64,000 bases of DNA, from positions 124,001 to 188,000 of the forward strand of contig NZ_FNZK01000004.1 in assembly GCF_900109225.1 (NCBI RefSeq), written 5' to 3'. This document shows, piece by piece, positions 9,728 to 18,355 of the stretch. Both the position numbers and the translations under genes were made by a program. Under the pieces are notes generated by a model. That model saw only the letters and a list, made by a program, of their open reading frames with translations. It was not told where the DNA came from and did no database searches. The stretch is from Propionispira arboris (GTDB taxonomy: Bacteria; Bacillota; Negativicutes; Selenomonadales; Selenomonadaceae). Positions within the stretch are counted from its first letter, which is position 1, and each line of letters starts with the position of its first letter.

Positions 9728-9777
9728 GCTGGCTCTGTAGATTTTACAGTTATGCCAATCTGTGCCAGCGGCTTTTT
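9728..9777 (+). terminator. Second T-tailed stem, possible terminator or attenuator
   Basis: GCTGGC (9728-9733) pairs with GCCAGC (9764-9769), with an inner CTGTAG/TTACAG-like helix, then GGC and seven T. It stands between a complete htpG terminator and the PTS operon, so it could end a short leader or small RNA rather than htpG. Confidence 0.4.
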
Positions 9778-9887
9778 TTATAATGCTACATTTGCCGGAA
9801 TTATTGTGCAAGTTTTTGCTGTTTACACAAAATATTTAGAACATTACAATAAGAATTAGGAAAAGATATACAGGGGAGACGATAAAA

Positions 9888-10604
9888 ATGAATCTAAAAG
9901 ATTTAAAAATCAAACTATTTGCGGATGGTGCGAATCTACAAGATATGATTAGTGTTTATAAAGAAGGTACAGCCGATGGGTTTACAACAAATCCATCCTT
10001 GATGAAACAAGCAGGCGTGAAAGATTATAAATTATTTGCCAAAGAAGTTTTGGCGGTTATTGCTGATGCTCCAGTATCCTTTGAAGTATTTTCAGATGAT
10101 TTTTCAATGATGGAAAAAGAAGCAACAATTTTAGCGAATCTTGCTAGAAATGTTTATGTGAAGATTCCTATCACAAATACGAAAGGGGAATCTTCGATAC
10201 CGCTTATTAAGAAATTGTCCATGCAAGGTTATCATTTAAACGTTACAGCAATTTTTACGCTTGATCAGGTACAATCTGTAGTCGATGCTTTAAACCCAAA
10301 AGCGGCAAGTATTGTTTCGGTATTTGCTGGACGTATTGCGGATACTGGAGTTGATACTAGAACACTCATGAAACAGGCAGTGGAAATCTGTCACGGTAAA
10401 TCTAATGTAGAGCTGCTGTGGGCAAGCTGCCGTGAATTTTATAATATTATTGAGGCCGAAGAAGTAGGTTGTGACATTATCACTGTTCAAAATTCTATTT
10501 TAGCTAAAAGTCAGAATTATGGTAAAGATTTAAAAGAGTATTCACTGGAAACGGTACAATCGTTTTATAAAGACGCTTCTGGGTTAGGGTTTTCAATCGT
10601 ATAG
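9888..10604 (+). CDS. Transaldolase-family protein (small, fructose-6-phosphate aldolase-like)
   Basis: 238-residue class I aldolase of the short transaldolase/FSA group. The Schiff-base lysine is Lys92 in NVYVKIPIT. TTNPSLM near residue 33, SVFAGRIADTGVD and the late hydrophobic strands fit the TIM barrel. It opens an operon with three ascorbate-type PTS subunits, so it probably acts on a phosphorylated sugar brought in by that PTS. Whether it transfers dihydroxyacetone units or simply cleaves fructose 6-phosphate-like substrates cannot be settled by eye. Ribosome site GGGGAGA precedes ATG 9888. Confidence 0.85.
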   Translation: MNLKDLKIKLFADGANLQDMISVYKEGTADGFTTNPSLMKQAGVKDYKLFAKEVLAVIADAPVSFEVFSDDFSMMEKEATILANLARNVYVKIPITNTKGESSIPLIKKLSMQGYHLNVTAIFTLDQVQSVVDALNPKAASIVSVFAGRIADTGVDTRTLMKQAVEICHGKSNVELLWASCREFYNIIEAEEVGCDIITVQNSILAKSQNYGKDLKEYSLETVQSFYKDASGLGFSIV

Positions 10605-10630
10605 AAATTTGTTCAAGGCAGGTGCTTAAG

Positions 10631-11095
10631 ATGATACAGAAGCTATTTACAGATCAAACTGTTGCAGTGGATATAGAGGTAAAAAGCTGGGAAGAGGCAG
10701 TACGGTATGGCGGGGCAATGTTGGTGGATGCGGGCAATACGGATAAAAATTATATAGATGCTATGGTGCAAAACATACAGAAAATGGGACAATATATAGT
10801 GATAGCTCCTGGATTGGCTATGCCGCATGCACGCCCCGAATATGGGGTTAAGAAAATAGGTATGTCATTGGTTCGCCTTAAAAATCCTGTTCCATTTGGC
10901 AACGAAGAATATGATCCAGTTGACATCTTGATTTTTATTTGTGCGATTGATCAAACGACCCATATTACAGCTTTAGCTGAATTAATGATACTGATAGAAG
11001 ATGAGCCATTTCTGGCAGCGGTGCGAAATGGTATGACGAAGAATGAAATTATTTCATATATTCAAAATAAAGATTTTACAGTGAAGGATGATTAA
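10631..11095 (+). CDS. PTS EIIA component, mannitol/ascorbate (UlaC-like) type
   Basis: Cytoplasmic phosphocarrier of 154 residues. The phosphorylated histidine is His66 in GLAMPHARPE. ATG 10631 is preferred because the AGG of its ribosome site overlaps the upstream GTG at 10622. It passes phosphate from HPr to the EIIB encoded one base downstream of its stop. The C-terminal domain of the PRD regulator at 12892 resembles it, including the same PHA motif. Confidence 0.9.
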   Translation: MIQKLFTDQTVAVDIEVKSWEEAVRYGGAMLVDAGNTDKNYIDAMVQNIQKMGQYIVIAPGLAMPHARPEYGVKKIGMSLVRLKNPVPFGNEEYDPVDILIFICAIDQTTHITALAELMILIEDEPFLAAVRNGMTKNEIISYIQNKDFTVKDD

Positions 11096-11096
11096 A

Positions 11097-11372
11097 ATGA
11101 AGATATTAACGGTCTGCGGTAATGGGATTGGCAGTAGTTTAATGCTGGCAATGAAAATCGAAGAAATCTGCAAAGAGGAGGGAATTCAAGCGGATGTTGA
11201 ATCCATCGATTTTAATTCAGCACAAGGGAAAGATGTTGATTTAATTGTGACTGTCAAAGAACTGGCAGAACAATTTGAGCATAAAGATGTAGCGGTTGTA
11301 AGGAGTTATATAAATAAGAAGAAAATAAAGGAAGACATATTGGAAATTATCAGGGCAAAAGCCAACCAGTAA
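11097..11372 (+). CDS. PTS EIIB component, ascorbate (UlaB/SgaB) type
   Basis: 91-residue single-domain EIIB. The phosphocysteine is Cys7 in LTVCGNGIGSSLM, the P-loop-like signature of the lactose/ascorbate EIIB fold. ATG 11097 is taken because AAGG at 11084-11087 lies 9 bases upstream; an ATG at 11088 directly abuts that site and overlaps the EIIA stop. Translationally linked to EIIA and followed by EIIC. Confidence 0.9.
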   Translation: MKILTVCGNGIGSSLMLAMKIEEICKEEGIQADVESIDFNSAQGKDVDLIVTVKELAEQFEHKDVAVVRSYINKKKIKEDILEIIRAKANQ

Positions 11373-11394
11373 TAACGAGATGGAGGTAATATAC

Positions 11395-12762
11395 ATGATT
11401 GAAATTCTTGAGTTTTTGCGAGATGTACTTCAACAGCCAGCATTATTAATAGGGATGGTATCCTTTGTAGGACTGGTCGCACTGGGAAAACCGTTCTATA
11501 AAATCATGACAGGTACATTAAAGCCAATCCTGGGTTATTTAATGCTAGGGGCTGGTGCTGGTTTTATCGTAACAAATTTAGATCCGTTGGGAAAAATGAT
11601 TGAAAAAGGTTTCCATATTACGGGTGTTGTGCCAAACAATGAAGCCATTGTATCCGTTGCACAAAAAATTTTGGGCGTGGAAACAATGTCGATTTTAGTT
11701 GTAGGACTTATTGTTAATTTGTTGATTGCACGGTTCACGAAATATAAATACGTATTTTTAACAGGGCATCATAGTTTTTTTATGGCATGTTTATTATCCG
11801 CAGTTCTTGGCACTTCAGGAATGAAAGGGCTTGAACTTATTTTGTGTGGTGGTTTTATTTTAGGCGCATGGAGTTCGATTTCTCCGGCAATTGGACAAAA
11901 ATACACCAATAAAGTTACAGATGGTGATGGCATTGCTTTAGGCCATTTTGGAAGTTTAGCCTATTATATCTCAGCTTGGGTAGGCTCAAAAGTAGGCAAA
12001 CCTGAAGAAAGCACCGAGAAAATAAAGATCCCGGAAAAATGGGGATTCTTACGAGATACTACGGTTTCTACAGCTATCACGATGATGTTCTTTTATCTGA
12101 TAGCCGCTATTGCTGCAGGTCCGACATATGTAGCAACTTTGTCGGAAGGAATGTCACCTATTTTATTTGCGGTGATGTCAGGGTTTAAATTTGCAGTTGG
12201 TGTTACAATAGTATATTCAGGAGTTCGGATGATTTTAGGCGATTTGATTCCTGCATTTCAGGGTATTGCAACAAAAGTTATTCCAGATGCTGTTCCGGCA
12301 GTTGACTGTGCGGTATTTTTCACCTATGCTCCGACAGCTGTTGTTATTGGGTTTGTTGTTTCCTTTATTGGTGGTGTGATCGGAATGATTATTCTGGGGA
12401 TTCTCGGTGGCGTTTTGATTATTCCGGGACTTGTACCACATTTCTTCTGCGGCGCCACAGCAGGCATATTCGGAAATGCAACGGGTGGTCGTAAGGGGGC
12501 TGTTTGTGGGGCTTTTGTCAATGGACTGTTGATTACATTTGCACCGGCTCTTTTACTTCCAGTACTTGGTTCATTAGGTTTTCAAAATACAACATTTGGC
12601 GATTTTGATTTTGGGGTTTTAGGTATTACCTTGGGGTTAATATCGAGTGCCACAGGGCAAATGGGAATATTTGCTGTCATAGCTATCCTTTTCGTGGTGC
12701 TTTTGGTGCCAAACTTTATTCCGAGTAAAAATAAAGTAATTAATAATCCAAACGAAGAGTAA
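11395..12762 (+). CDS. PTS EIIC permease, ascorbate (UlaA/SgaT) family
   Basis: Polytopic membrane permease of 455 residues. Repeated glycine-rich helices and the UlaA-like segments LKPILGYLMLGAGAGFIV and ATGGRKGAVCGAFVNG place it in the EIIC SgaT/UlaA family. ATG 11395 follows GGAGG at 11382-11386; the ATG at 11380 overlaps that site. No ulaG, ulaD, ulaE or ulaF homologue is nearby, so ascorbate itself is doubtful; a pentitol or pentose-like substrate converging on transaldolase is an inference. Confidence 0.9.
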   Translation: MIEILEFLRDVLQQPALLIGMVSFVGLVALGKPFYKIMTGTLKPILGYLMLGAGAGFIVTNLDPLGKMIEKGFHITGVVPNNEAIVSVAQKILGVETMSILVVGLIVNLLIARFTKYKYVFLTGHHSFFMACLLSAVLGTSGMKGLELILCGGFILGAWSSISPAIGQKYTNKVTDGDGIALGHFGSLAYYISAWVGSKVGKPEESTEKIKIPEKWGFLRDTTVSTAITMMFFYLIAAIAAGPTYVATLSEGMSPILFAVMSGFKFAVGVTIVYSGVRMILGDLIPAFQGIATKVIPDAVPAVDCAVFFTYAPTAVVIGFVVSFIGGVIGMIILGILGGVLIIPGLVPHFFCGATAGIFGNATGGRKGAVCGAFVNGLLITFAPALLLPVLGSLGFQNTTFGDFDFGVLGITLGLISSATGQMGIFAVIAILFVVLLVPNFIPSKNKVINNPNEE

Positions 12763-12792
12763 TACACGTAACTTCTTAGCTGTGTATAAGAG

Positions 12793-12843
12793 ACATCTTT
12801 ATTTTATTGCGTGATCGATACAATAAAATAGAGATGTTTTCTT
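12793..12843 (+). terminator. Terminator of the PTS operon
   Basis: A 17-base-pair stem (one U-G pair) with arms at 12793-12809 and 12821-12837, followed by TTTTCTT. It separates EIIC from the regulator gene. Confidence 0.9.
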
Positions 12844-12891
12844 ATCTGTAATTTAGATTACGTGTACGATAAAATAAGGGCAGGTGATTTT

Positions 12892-14979
12892 ATGTTGAAT
12901 AATCGGTGCTCACATATTTTGCATCGGATTTTATATAGCCAGATGCCAATAAAAATTGAAAGTCTTGCCCAAGATCTGAGTGTCAGTGAACGAACTGTCC
13001 GATATGATTTGGATCATATCGATGAATATTTAATTGACGAAGGTTTTAATAGGCTGCTCAGAAAACCGAATGAAGGAATTTCTTTGCTGCTGGCAAATGT
13101 TAAGCGACAGGAACTTTTGTGCTGCATACATAATTCAGATACGTATGAATATGTATTATCCCAAAATGAACGTATCATTTATATATTATATGATTTGTTA
13201 GAACGAGATATTTATACAACGGTACAACAATTGGCTGATAAAATGTTGGTCAGTAAAACAACGATTCAAAATGACATTAAGGAAATCAAAGTACGCTTGG
13301 GGTTAAATCGTGACATGATTGAAACATCCAAAGGAAAAGGTATTAAATTTGTTGGCGATGAAGTAAAACTCCGTAAAATGGCATCGAAATTGCTATTTGA
13401 TCATTTTGACACATTAAATTTATTCAATGTTAATTTTATCAGCTTATTCAATGATGTTAATATTGGTATTATTCAAGATGCTGTTAAGGAAGCTGAAAAA
13501 CAGTTAAAAAATACTTTTTCAGATTATGCATTTAATAATCTTGTAATCCATTTAGCAATTGCAGTTAAACGAATAGAAATGGATAAAGATATACGGATGG
13601 ATGCTGCTGAGTTTCGTCAGTTGACGAAAACGGCAGAATTTGCTGTTGCAGCTGGCATAGCCCGTAAACTGGAAGATCGTTTTCACATTATAATACCAGA
13701 TAATGAGATTGGCTATATTGCTATTCATTTATTGGGAAGCAATTTTTCTTTAGCAGATGACAGCAGTCATACTCCGAATGAAAATGATATTTATATACAA
13801 ATGCTGGTATCGACCTTAATTGAGAAAATGTCTACAACATATGGAGTTGATTTCACGCTGGATGAACAACTGTATGAAAATTTATTACAGCATATGCGCT
13901 CGGCCATATATCGGTTTAAACATAAAATCAATATTAATAATCCATTGCTGGCAGAGATACAGGAACAATATGTAGATATATTTAATTGTGTAAGACACGT
14001 CTCAGCTTTTTTAGAAAAAGACTTACAGACAAAAGTTAGTGCAGAAGAATGCGGCTACATAAGTATCCATTTTATGACTTCACGTGAGCGGATGAAAAAT
14101 AGCCATGAACGTAAAGCACGAGTCTTGATTGTTTGTGCTACCGGGGTTGGCACATCAAAGTTTGTTTTGCTGAAATTACGTTCTATTTTCGATTTTGAGG
14201 TTGTAGGTACGGTATCTGTTCATGATGCATATGAATCGATCAAACAAGAAGTGATTGATTTAGTTATAACGACGGTACCGCTTAAACTTGATCATATAAA
14301 ATGCGTCATAGTTCAGCCTTTTCTCAATGAAAAAAATATCAGTGAATTGAGTGTGTTTTTCTCTCAGTATGCTCGAAACATTGATGTGGCAGAAATTCAG
14401 GAAACGGCAGTCGTATCTGTGCAAAGCCTGTTGCAGATTATTGGTAAGAATTGCACGATTAATGCACCAGAAGTATTATGTAATGAACTAAGCAGTCTGC
14501 TTCGTAAAAATAAGATTGAGTATCCAGCACTGATGGAGTTGATTTCGGAAGATCGAATCCAACTGCATGGGAATGCTGAGACTTGGCAGGAGGCTGTTCA
14601 GGTTGGAGGAAGAATGCTGCAAACGGAAGGGTATGTTACACAACAATATCTTGAAGCTATGGTGGAAAATGTACAAACGATAGGTTCTTATATTGTGCTG
14701 TTGCCAGGCATTGCTATGCCGCATGCTAAACCAAGTGATGGTGCTTTAAAAACAGGTTTTAGTATCCTGATCCTTGATCGACCTGTGCAATTTGATATGG
14801 TTGAATCCGGTGAGGAGGGCAGGGTGCAAGTTCTGATTACATTGGCAGCAGTGGATTATGTTACGCATACCAGAGCCTTGAAAGAGTTGATTCGGGTTTT
14901 GGAACAACGCGATTTTTTGCAGCATATTACGCAAGTTCAAAGCAAAATCGAGGTACTGGAATTATTTAATATACAATAA
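12892..14979 (+). CDS. PRD-containing transcriptional activator with EIIB and EIIA domains (MtlR/LicR type)
   Basis: 695-residue PTS-controlled regulator. Order: HTH (1-60; LSVSERTVRYDLDHI), second winged HTH (75-150; MLVSKTTIQNDIKEI), PRD1 (about 185-290, histidine in VIHLAIAVKR), PRD2 (about 300-400, histidines in ECGYISIHFM), an EIIB-like domain (from about 410; LIVCATGVGTSK) and an EIIA domain (about 540-695; PGIAMPHAKPS). Phosphorylation of PRD, EIIB and EIIA sites would couple expression to sugar flux. ATG 12892 follows GGGCAGGTG. It almost certainly controls the upstream transaldolase-PTS operon. Confidence 0.92.
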   Translation: MLNNRCSHILHRILYSQMPIKIESLAQDLSVSERTVRYDLDHIDEYLIDEGFNRLLRKPNEGISLLLANVKRQELLCCIHNSDTYEYVLSQNERIIYILYDLLERDIYTTVQQLADKMLVSKTTIQNDIKEIKVRLGLNRDMIETSKGKGIKFVGDEVKLRKMASKLLFDHFDTLNLFNVNFISLFNDVNIGIIQDAVKEAEKQLKNTFSDYAFNNLVIHLAIAVKRIEMDKDIRMDAAEFRQLTKTAEFAVAAGIARKLEDRFHIIIPDNEIGYIAIHLLGSNFSLADDSSHTPNENDIYIQMLVSTLIEKMSTTYGVDFTLDEQLYENLLQHMRSAIYRFKHKININNPLLAEIQEQYVDIFNCVRHVSAFLEKDLQTKVSAEECGYISIHFMTSRERMKNSHERKARVLIVCATGVGTSKFVLLKLRSIFDFEVVGTVSVHDAYESIKQEVIDLVITTVPLKLDHIKCVIVQPFLNEKNISELSVFFSQYARNIDVAEIQETAVVSVQSLLQIIGKNCTINAPEVLCNELSSLLRKNKIEYPALMELISEDRIQLHGNAETWQEAVQVGGRMLQTEGYVTQQYLEAMVENVQTIGSYIVLLPGIAMPHAKPSDGALKTGFSILILDRPVQFDMVESGEEGRVQVLITLAAVDYVTHTRALKELIRVLEQRDFLQHITQVQSKIEVLELFNIQ

Positions 14980-15100
14980 TAATTAGAATATATAGAATAG
15001 AACATTATTTATCAGTCTCATGCTGAAAAGCAGCATGAAAAAATATTAAAATTTATGATGCATAGGATTTATAACGCATTGGTGCCATATGGTATATAAT

Positions 15101-15138
15101 AAACTCCCAGTTTGAAAAATTCAAATTGGGAGTTTTGT
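15101..15138 (+). terminator. Terminator after the PRD regulator gene
   Basis: AAACTCCCAGTTTGAA pairs with TTCAAATTGGGAGTTTT (one G-U), T-rich tail. Confidence 0.85.
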
Positions 15139-15194
15139 TGGTTTATAATTAAAACTATTATAAAAAGACGCAAATAGTATATACTATATATAAT

Positions 15195-15308
15195 GCATTA
15201 AAGAAACTGCATCTAGCCTATCAGTCTGTCAGGGGTGAGATATAGGTCATCGTTTGCTTCCTCCGTAATATACCCCGGTTCTGACGATTGCCATATAATA
15301 TTTAATGC
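15195..15308 (+). repeat. Dispersed hairpin repeat, copy 1 (forward, shortened and degenerate)
   Basis: Bounded by GCATTAAA and TTTAATGC. It has the family landmarks CTATCAGTCTG, the invariant loop ATCGTTTGCTTCC, and CTGACGATTGCCATATA. About 14 bases are missing after the loop (the ACGC-ACTCAA block), and the stem is imperfect. It lies upstream of the LysR gene. Confidence 0.85.
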
Positions 15309-15390
15309 GACTTATATATGTTACTATGATAACTAAATAAGGAGCAATTGCATTGTGGTAGTATATATTTAAAAATAGCGGGTGATAATT

Positions 15391-16278
15391 TTGGAAATTC
15401 GGCAGCTTAAAACTTTTATGAGTATCGTAAAACTGGGCAGTTTTTCACAAACGGCACAGCTTTTGGGCTATACGCAGTCAACGGTGACAACACATATTCA
15501 ATTACTGGAAAAAGAATTTAATACAGTTTTTTTTGAACGCTTTGGGCATCAATTAATGTTAACAACGGATGGGGAACGCCTTTATGAATATGCGGAACAG
15601 ATCACGAAGTTATCCGAAGCAGCCAAAAATGAATTGGATCATTTTGATATACCAAAAGGGTCCCTAATCCTTGGTATACCGGAATCTGTTTGCATGTACT
15701 ATTTAACGGATGTTCTTAAAGAATATGTTTCTTTATATCCAGATGTGGAGCTTAAATTACGTTTGGGAATTGGCAGTGATTTTCGGAATTTACTGCGGAA
15801 AAATGTGATGGATGTGGCATTTTTTTTAGAAAAAAAAGTCAAAGATCGCGATTTTATCAGTGAGTTTTTATGGGCAGAACCGATTGTTATGGTTGCGGCA
15901 CCAAACCACCCGTTGACGAAATTGAAAAGAGTTAAGGTCCAGGATTTGACGGGGCAGATTCTTGTTTTTACAGATTCGATTAGTCATTACCAAACGGTCT
16001 TGGAGGAATATCTTGAAAAATCTTCTATTACACCAAGGACTATTTTAGAAATAGGACAGATTTATACGATCAAACAATTTGTTAAAAGTCAGCTTGGAAT
16101 TACAATTTTGCCATTGGCTGCCGTAAAAACGGAAATTGAAGCAGGTGAACTTGTGGCTTTATCGTGGCAGGGAATTGATCTTGATACCAATACCTATATT
16201 GTTCATCACAAAGACAAATGGTTGTCACTGCCCATACGAGCATTTATTAAACTTGTGCGTGAACGTTTAGTAGAGTAA
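15391..16278 (+). CDS. LysR-family transcriptional regulator
   Basis: About 295 residues. N-terminal winged HTH (MEIRQLKTFMSIVKLGSFSQ, then QLLGYTQSTVTTHIQLLE) and a periplasmic-binding-protein-like effector domain. Start is TTG 15391, placing the usual LysR opening at residue 1, with GGTGAT ten bases upstream; a GTG at 15382 overlaps that site. It precedes pxpB by 54 bases on the same strand, so it probably regulates the 5-oxoproline-type cluster and may be cotranscribed with it. Unlike most LysR genes it is not divergent from its presumed target. Confidence 0.9.
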   Translation: MEIRQLKTFMSIVKLGSFSQTAQLLGYTQSTVTTHIQLLEKEFNTVFFERFGHQLMLTTDGERLYEYAEQITKLSEAAKNELDHFDIPKGSLILGIPESVCMYYLTDVLKEYVSLYPDVELKLRLGIGSDFRNLLRKNVMDVAFFLEKKVKDRDFISEFLWAEPIVMVAAPNHPLTKLKRVKVQDLTGQILVFTDSISHYQTVLEEYLEKSSITPRTILEIGQIYTIKQFVKSQLGITILPLAAVKTEIEAGELVALSWQGIDLDTNTYIVHHKDKWLSLPIRAFIKLVRERLVE

Positions 16279-16332
16279 TGCTCTAAAATAGTCATTTTTA
16301 TTAAAGAAAGAATAAGTGAGTTGATGGATTAA

Positions 16333-17082
16333 ATGGATGCTTTTTTAGATGATGTAAAGTTATTGGCTGCGGGTGAAGGTGGCTTAGTCGTAGAGTTTGG
16401 TGCAATCATTTCTCCGACTATTAATTTATGTGTTCAGAGTTTTATGCGGATGGTCTCAGCTTCTAAAATTAATGGAATGATTGAGGCGGTTCCGTCCTAT
16501 TGCTCTGTTGTAATTTATTTTGATCCATTTAAAATTACGCGAGCGTCTTTAACAAAACAGATTGAGGTCATTTTAGCGAATTTACAGCTTACTAAATTGG
16601 GGGATTTAGTACGACGGGTTGTGCATATTCCCGTTTGTTATGGTGGCGTTTTAGGACCGGATATAGATTATGTCGCAAAATATACAGGTCTTATGATAGA
16701 ACAAGTCATTAAACTGCATGCAGGACAGCCATATTTAGTTTATATGCTGGGTTTTACACCCGGCTTCCCTTATTTGGGAGGATTATCCGATTTATTAATT
16801 GTGCCTCGTCAGGAAAAACCACGCAACCGGGTTCCTGTTGGCTCGGTTGGGATTGGTGGTAATCAGACGGGTTTTTACCCGATTGAAAGCCCGGGTGAAT
16901 GGTGGTTGATTGGTCGGACACCATTAAAAGCCTTTGATCCGACACGATCAGAGCCATTTTTACTAGCACCAGGCGATTATGTGCAATTTGAATCGATTCC
17001 GTTGGAACAGTATTTTTCAATTCGTCAAGCGGTGACACAAGGAATTTATCAGCTTAAAGTCAGTGCGGAGGAACAAGTATGA
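16333..17082 (+). CDS. 5-oxoprolinase subunit B-like protein (PxpB/KipI), paralogue 1
   Basis: 249-residue KipI/allophanate-hydrolase-subunit-1 fold. The central block YMLGFTPGFPYLGGL and QTGFYPIESPGEW identify the family. In PxpABC, subunits B and C are thought to phosphorylate the lactam for cleavage by A; in B. subtilis the homologue KipI inhibits the kinase KinA. Two positions depart from the usual block: SPGEWW in place of SPGGW, and GIGGNQTG in place of GIAGTQTG. The stop overlaps the pxpC-like start by 4 bases, indicating tight coupling. The ribosome site is weak. Confidence 0.88.
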   Translation: MDAFLDDVKLLAAGEGGLVVEFGAIISPTINLCVQSFMRMVSASKINGMIEAVPSYCSVVIYFDPFKITRASLTKQIEVILANLQLTKLGDLVRRVVHIPVCYGGVLGPDIDYVAKYTGLMIEQVIKLHAGQPYLVYMLGFTPGFPYLGGLSDLLIVPRQEKPRNRVPVGSVGIGGNQTGFYPIESPGEWWLIGRTPLKAFDPTRSEPFLLAPGDYVQFESIPLEQYFSIRQAVTQGIYQLKVSAEEQV

Positions 17083-18014
17083 TTACAGTGATTCAACAGG
17101 GAGATTTTACGACATTACAAGATCAAGGACGCTGGGGATATCAAGCTTGGGGGATGCCAATTGCTGGAGCTATGGACAGTTATGCCTATAAGATGGCAAA
17201 TTGTCTTATTGGCAATCTGGAAACAGCTGCTGTAATTGAAATGACGGGATCGGGAGCTGCTTTTCGCTTTGATGAGGAAACGCTGGTTTCGCTGTGTGGT
17301 GCAGATATGCAGGCGAGTGTCAATGGAAACATAATTGCCAATTGGTCATCTGTATTGATACCACGACGCGGAGAATTGCATTTTGGCCGGGCTGTTTTGG
17401 GGCGACGTGCTTATTTAGGTGTACGGGGAGGTTTTGATGTTCCCTTGGTTATGGGAAGTCGATCTACATATACTGGTGCTAAACTGGGCGGTCTGGAAGG
17501 GCGAACCTTGCAGCAAGGCGATGTTTTATACATAGGGAAAGATACATTTATTCCGGCTAAAGTACAAAAATTAACTGCCAACGATATTCCTGTATTTTCA
17601 AAAACATGGACACTGCGTGTGGTTAGTGGACCGCAGACACATTTATTTCAAGCTGAAGCGGTGTTTCGCTTTTTTTCGGAGGTTTATCTTGTTACAGCGG
17701 CAGATCGTGTGAATTATCAACTTGCCGGTCCGAAATTGGCTATGCTGGATAAGGTCGATGTTATATCGGATGGAGTGGGGCTGGGGGCAATAGAAATTCC
17801 GGCCTGTGGTCTGCCTTATATTGTGGCACCAGATCATGGTACTACGCGGGGCTTTCCTAAAATAGGCTATATAATCCAGGTTGATTTTCCTAAAGTTGCA
17901 CAGGCAAATATAGGCGATACGATTCAATTTCAACAGGTAACAGAAGCGACGGCAATTGCTGCTTTAAAGATTGAAAGAACGGCCTATGAACGGATCAAAA
18001 AACAACTTGGCTGA
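17079..18014 (+). CDS. 5-oxoprolinase subunit C-like protein (PxpC/KipA), paralogue 1, divergent
   Basis: 311-residue KipA/allophanate-hydrolase-subunit-2 fold (biotin-dependent carboxyltransferase superfamily). GRWGYQAWGMPIAGAMD and MGSRSTYTGAKLGGLEG are standard. The C-terminal signature is altered: paralogue 2 has SDRMGYRLAG and ADCQTTGGYPK, while this protein has ADRVNYQLAG and PDHGTTRGFPK. It overlaps pxpB-like 1 by ATGA and is followed by a strong terminator. It either serves a different substrate or has drifted. Confidence 0.87.
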   Translation: MITVIQQGDFTTLQDQGRWGYQAWGMPIAGAMDSYAYKMANCLIGNLETAAVIEMTGSGAAFRFDEETLVSLCGADMQASVNGNIIANWSSVLIPRRGELHFGRAVLGRRAYLGVRGGFDVPLVMGSRSTYTGAKLGGLEGRTLQQGDVLYIGKDTFIPAKVQKLTANDIPVFSKTWTLRVVSGPQTHLFQAEAVFRFFSEVYLVTAADRVNYQLAGPKLAMLDKVDVISDGVGLGAIEIPACGLPYIVAPDHGTTRGFPKIGYIIQVDFPKVAQANIGDTIQFQQVTEATAIAALKIERTAYERIKKQLG

Positions 18015-18021
18015 TGTATTT

Positions 18022-18072
18022 AAAATAGGGTTGTTCAACTTTCGAAAAAATTGAACAACCCTATTTATTTTT
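18022..18072 (+). terminator. Terminator after pxpC-like 1
   Basis: AAATAGGGTTGTTCAA (18023-18038) pairs perfectly with TTGAACAACCCTATTT (18051-18066), then ATTTTTTC. Confidence 0.95.
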
Positions 18073-18143
18073 TCAATTTTACCGAATGCCTGAGAGGTGA
18101 TATGATAATACCAAGAAGAATACCAATATTATTTTAGAGAAGC

Positions 18144-18189
18144 AATGGCGCTTTAGACAAAGATTAACTTTGTTTGAGGTGCCATTTTT
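18144..18189 (+). terminator. Long nested hairpin with T-tail, second terminator or attenuator
   Basis: AATGGC (18144-18149) pairs with GCCATT (18181-18186). ACAAAG and CTTTGT close the tip, and the bases between are largely pairable. Five T end it. It is redundant as a terminator for pxpC, so it may belong to a leader read into pxpA. Confidence 0.45.
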
Positions 18190-18200
18190 GTATATATATG

Positions 18201-18329
18201 GCATTAAACATTTTACATAGTACTCGTCGGGAATGGGGTATAGGGTTGAGTGGCGTTACGTAGGAAGCAAACGATGCCCTATACCCCATTCCTGGCAGAC
18301 TGATAGACTGGATGGAATTTCTTTAATGC
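18201..18329 (-). repeat. Dispersed hairpin repeat, copy 2 (reverse)
   Basis: 129 bp bounded by GCATTAAA and TTTAATGC. The central stem GGAATGGGGTATAGGG/CCCTATACCCCATTCC is perfect over 16 pairs. The loop carries the invariant sequence in reverse complement. It ends 26 bases upstream of the pxpA start codon. Confidence 0.93.
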
Positions 18330-18355
18330 GTTCTACATAGAAAGGGGCGATACAA

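Larger units (their letters stand above)
9576..9887. other. Intergenic region between htpG and the transaldolase gene
   Basis: Holds the htpG terminator and a second T-tailed stem structure, both listed separately. No gene seen. The last 90 bases should contain the promoter of the PTS operon, but I see no convincing hexamer pair. Confidence 0.5.
14980..15390. other. Intergenic region holding a hairpin, a terminator and repeat copy 1
   Basis: No gene seen. TCATGCTG/CAGCATGA (15018-15038) forms a small stem followed by A rather than T. A proper terminator is at 15101-15138 and repeat copy 1 at 15195-15308, all upstream of the LysR gene. Confidence 0.6.
18015..18355. other. Intergenic region between PxpC-like 1 and PxpA
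   Basis: Contains a strong terminator, a nested hairpin with a T-tail and repeat copy 2; no gene. The pxpA ribosome site AAAGGGGC lies at 18341-18348. Confidence 0.6.

Noticed and set aside
15018-15038. Hairpin TCATGCTG/CAGCATGA as a terminator
   Set aside because: It is followed by A rather than T on the plus strand; a proper terminator is 60 bases further on.
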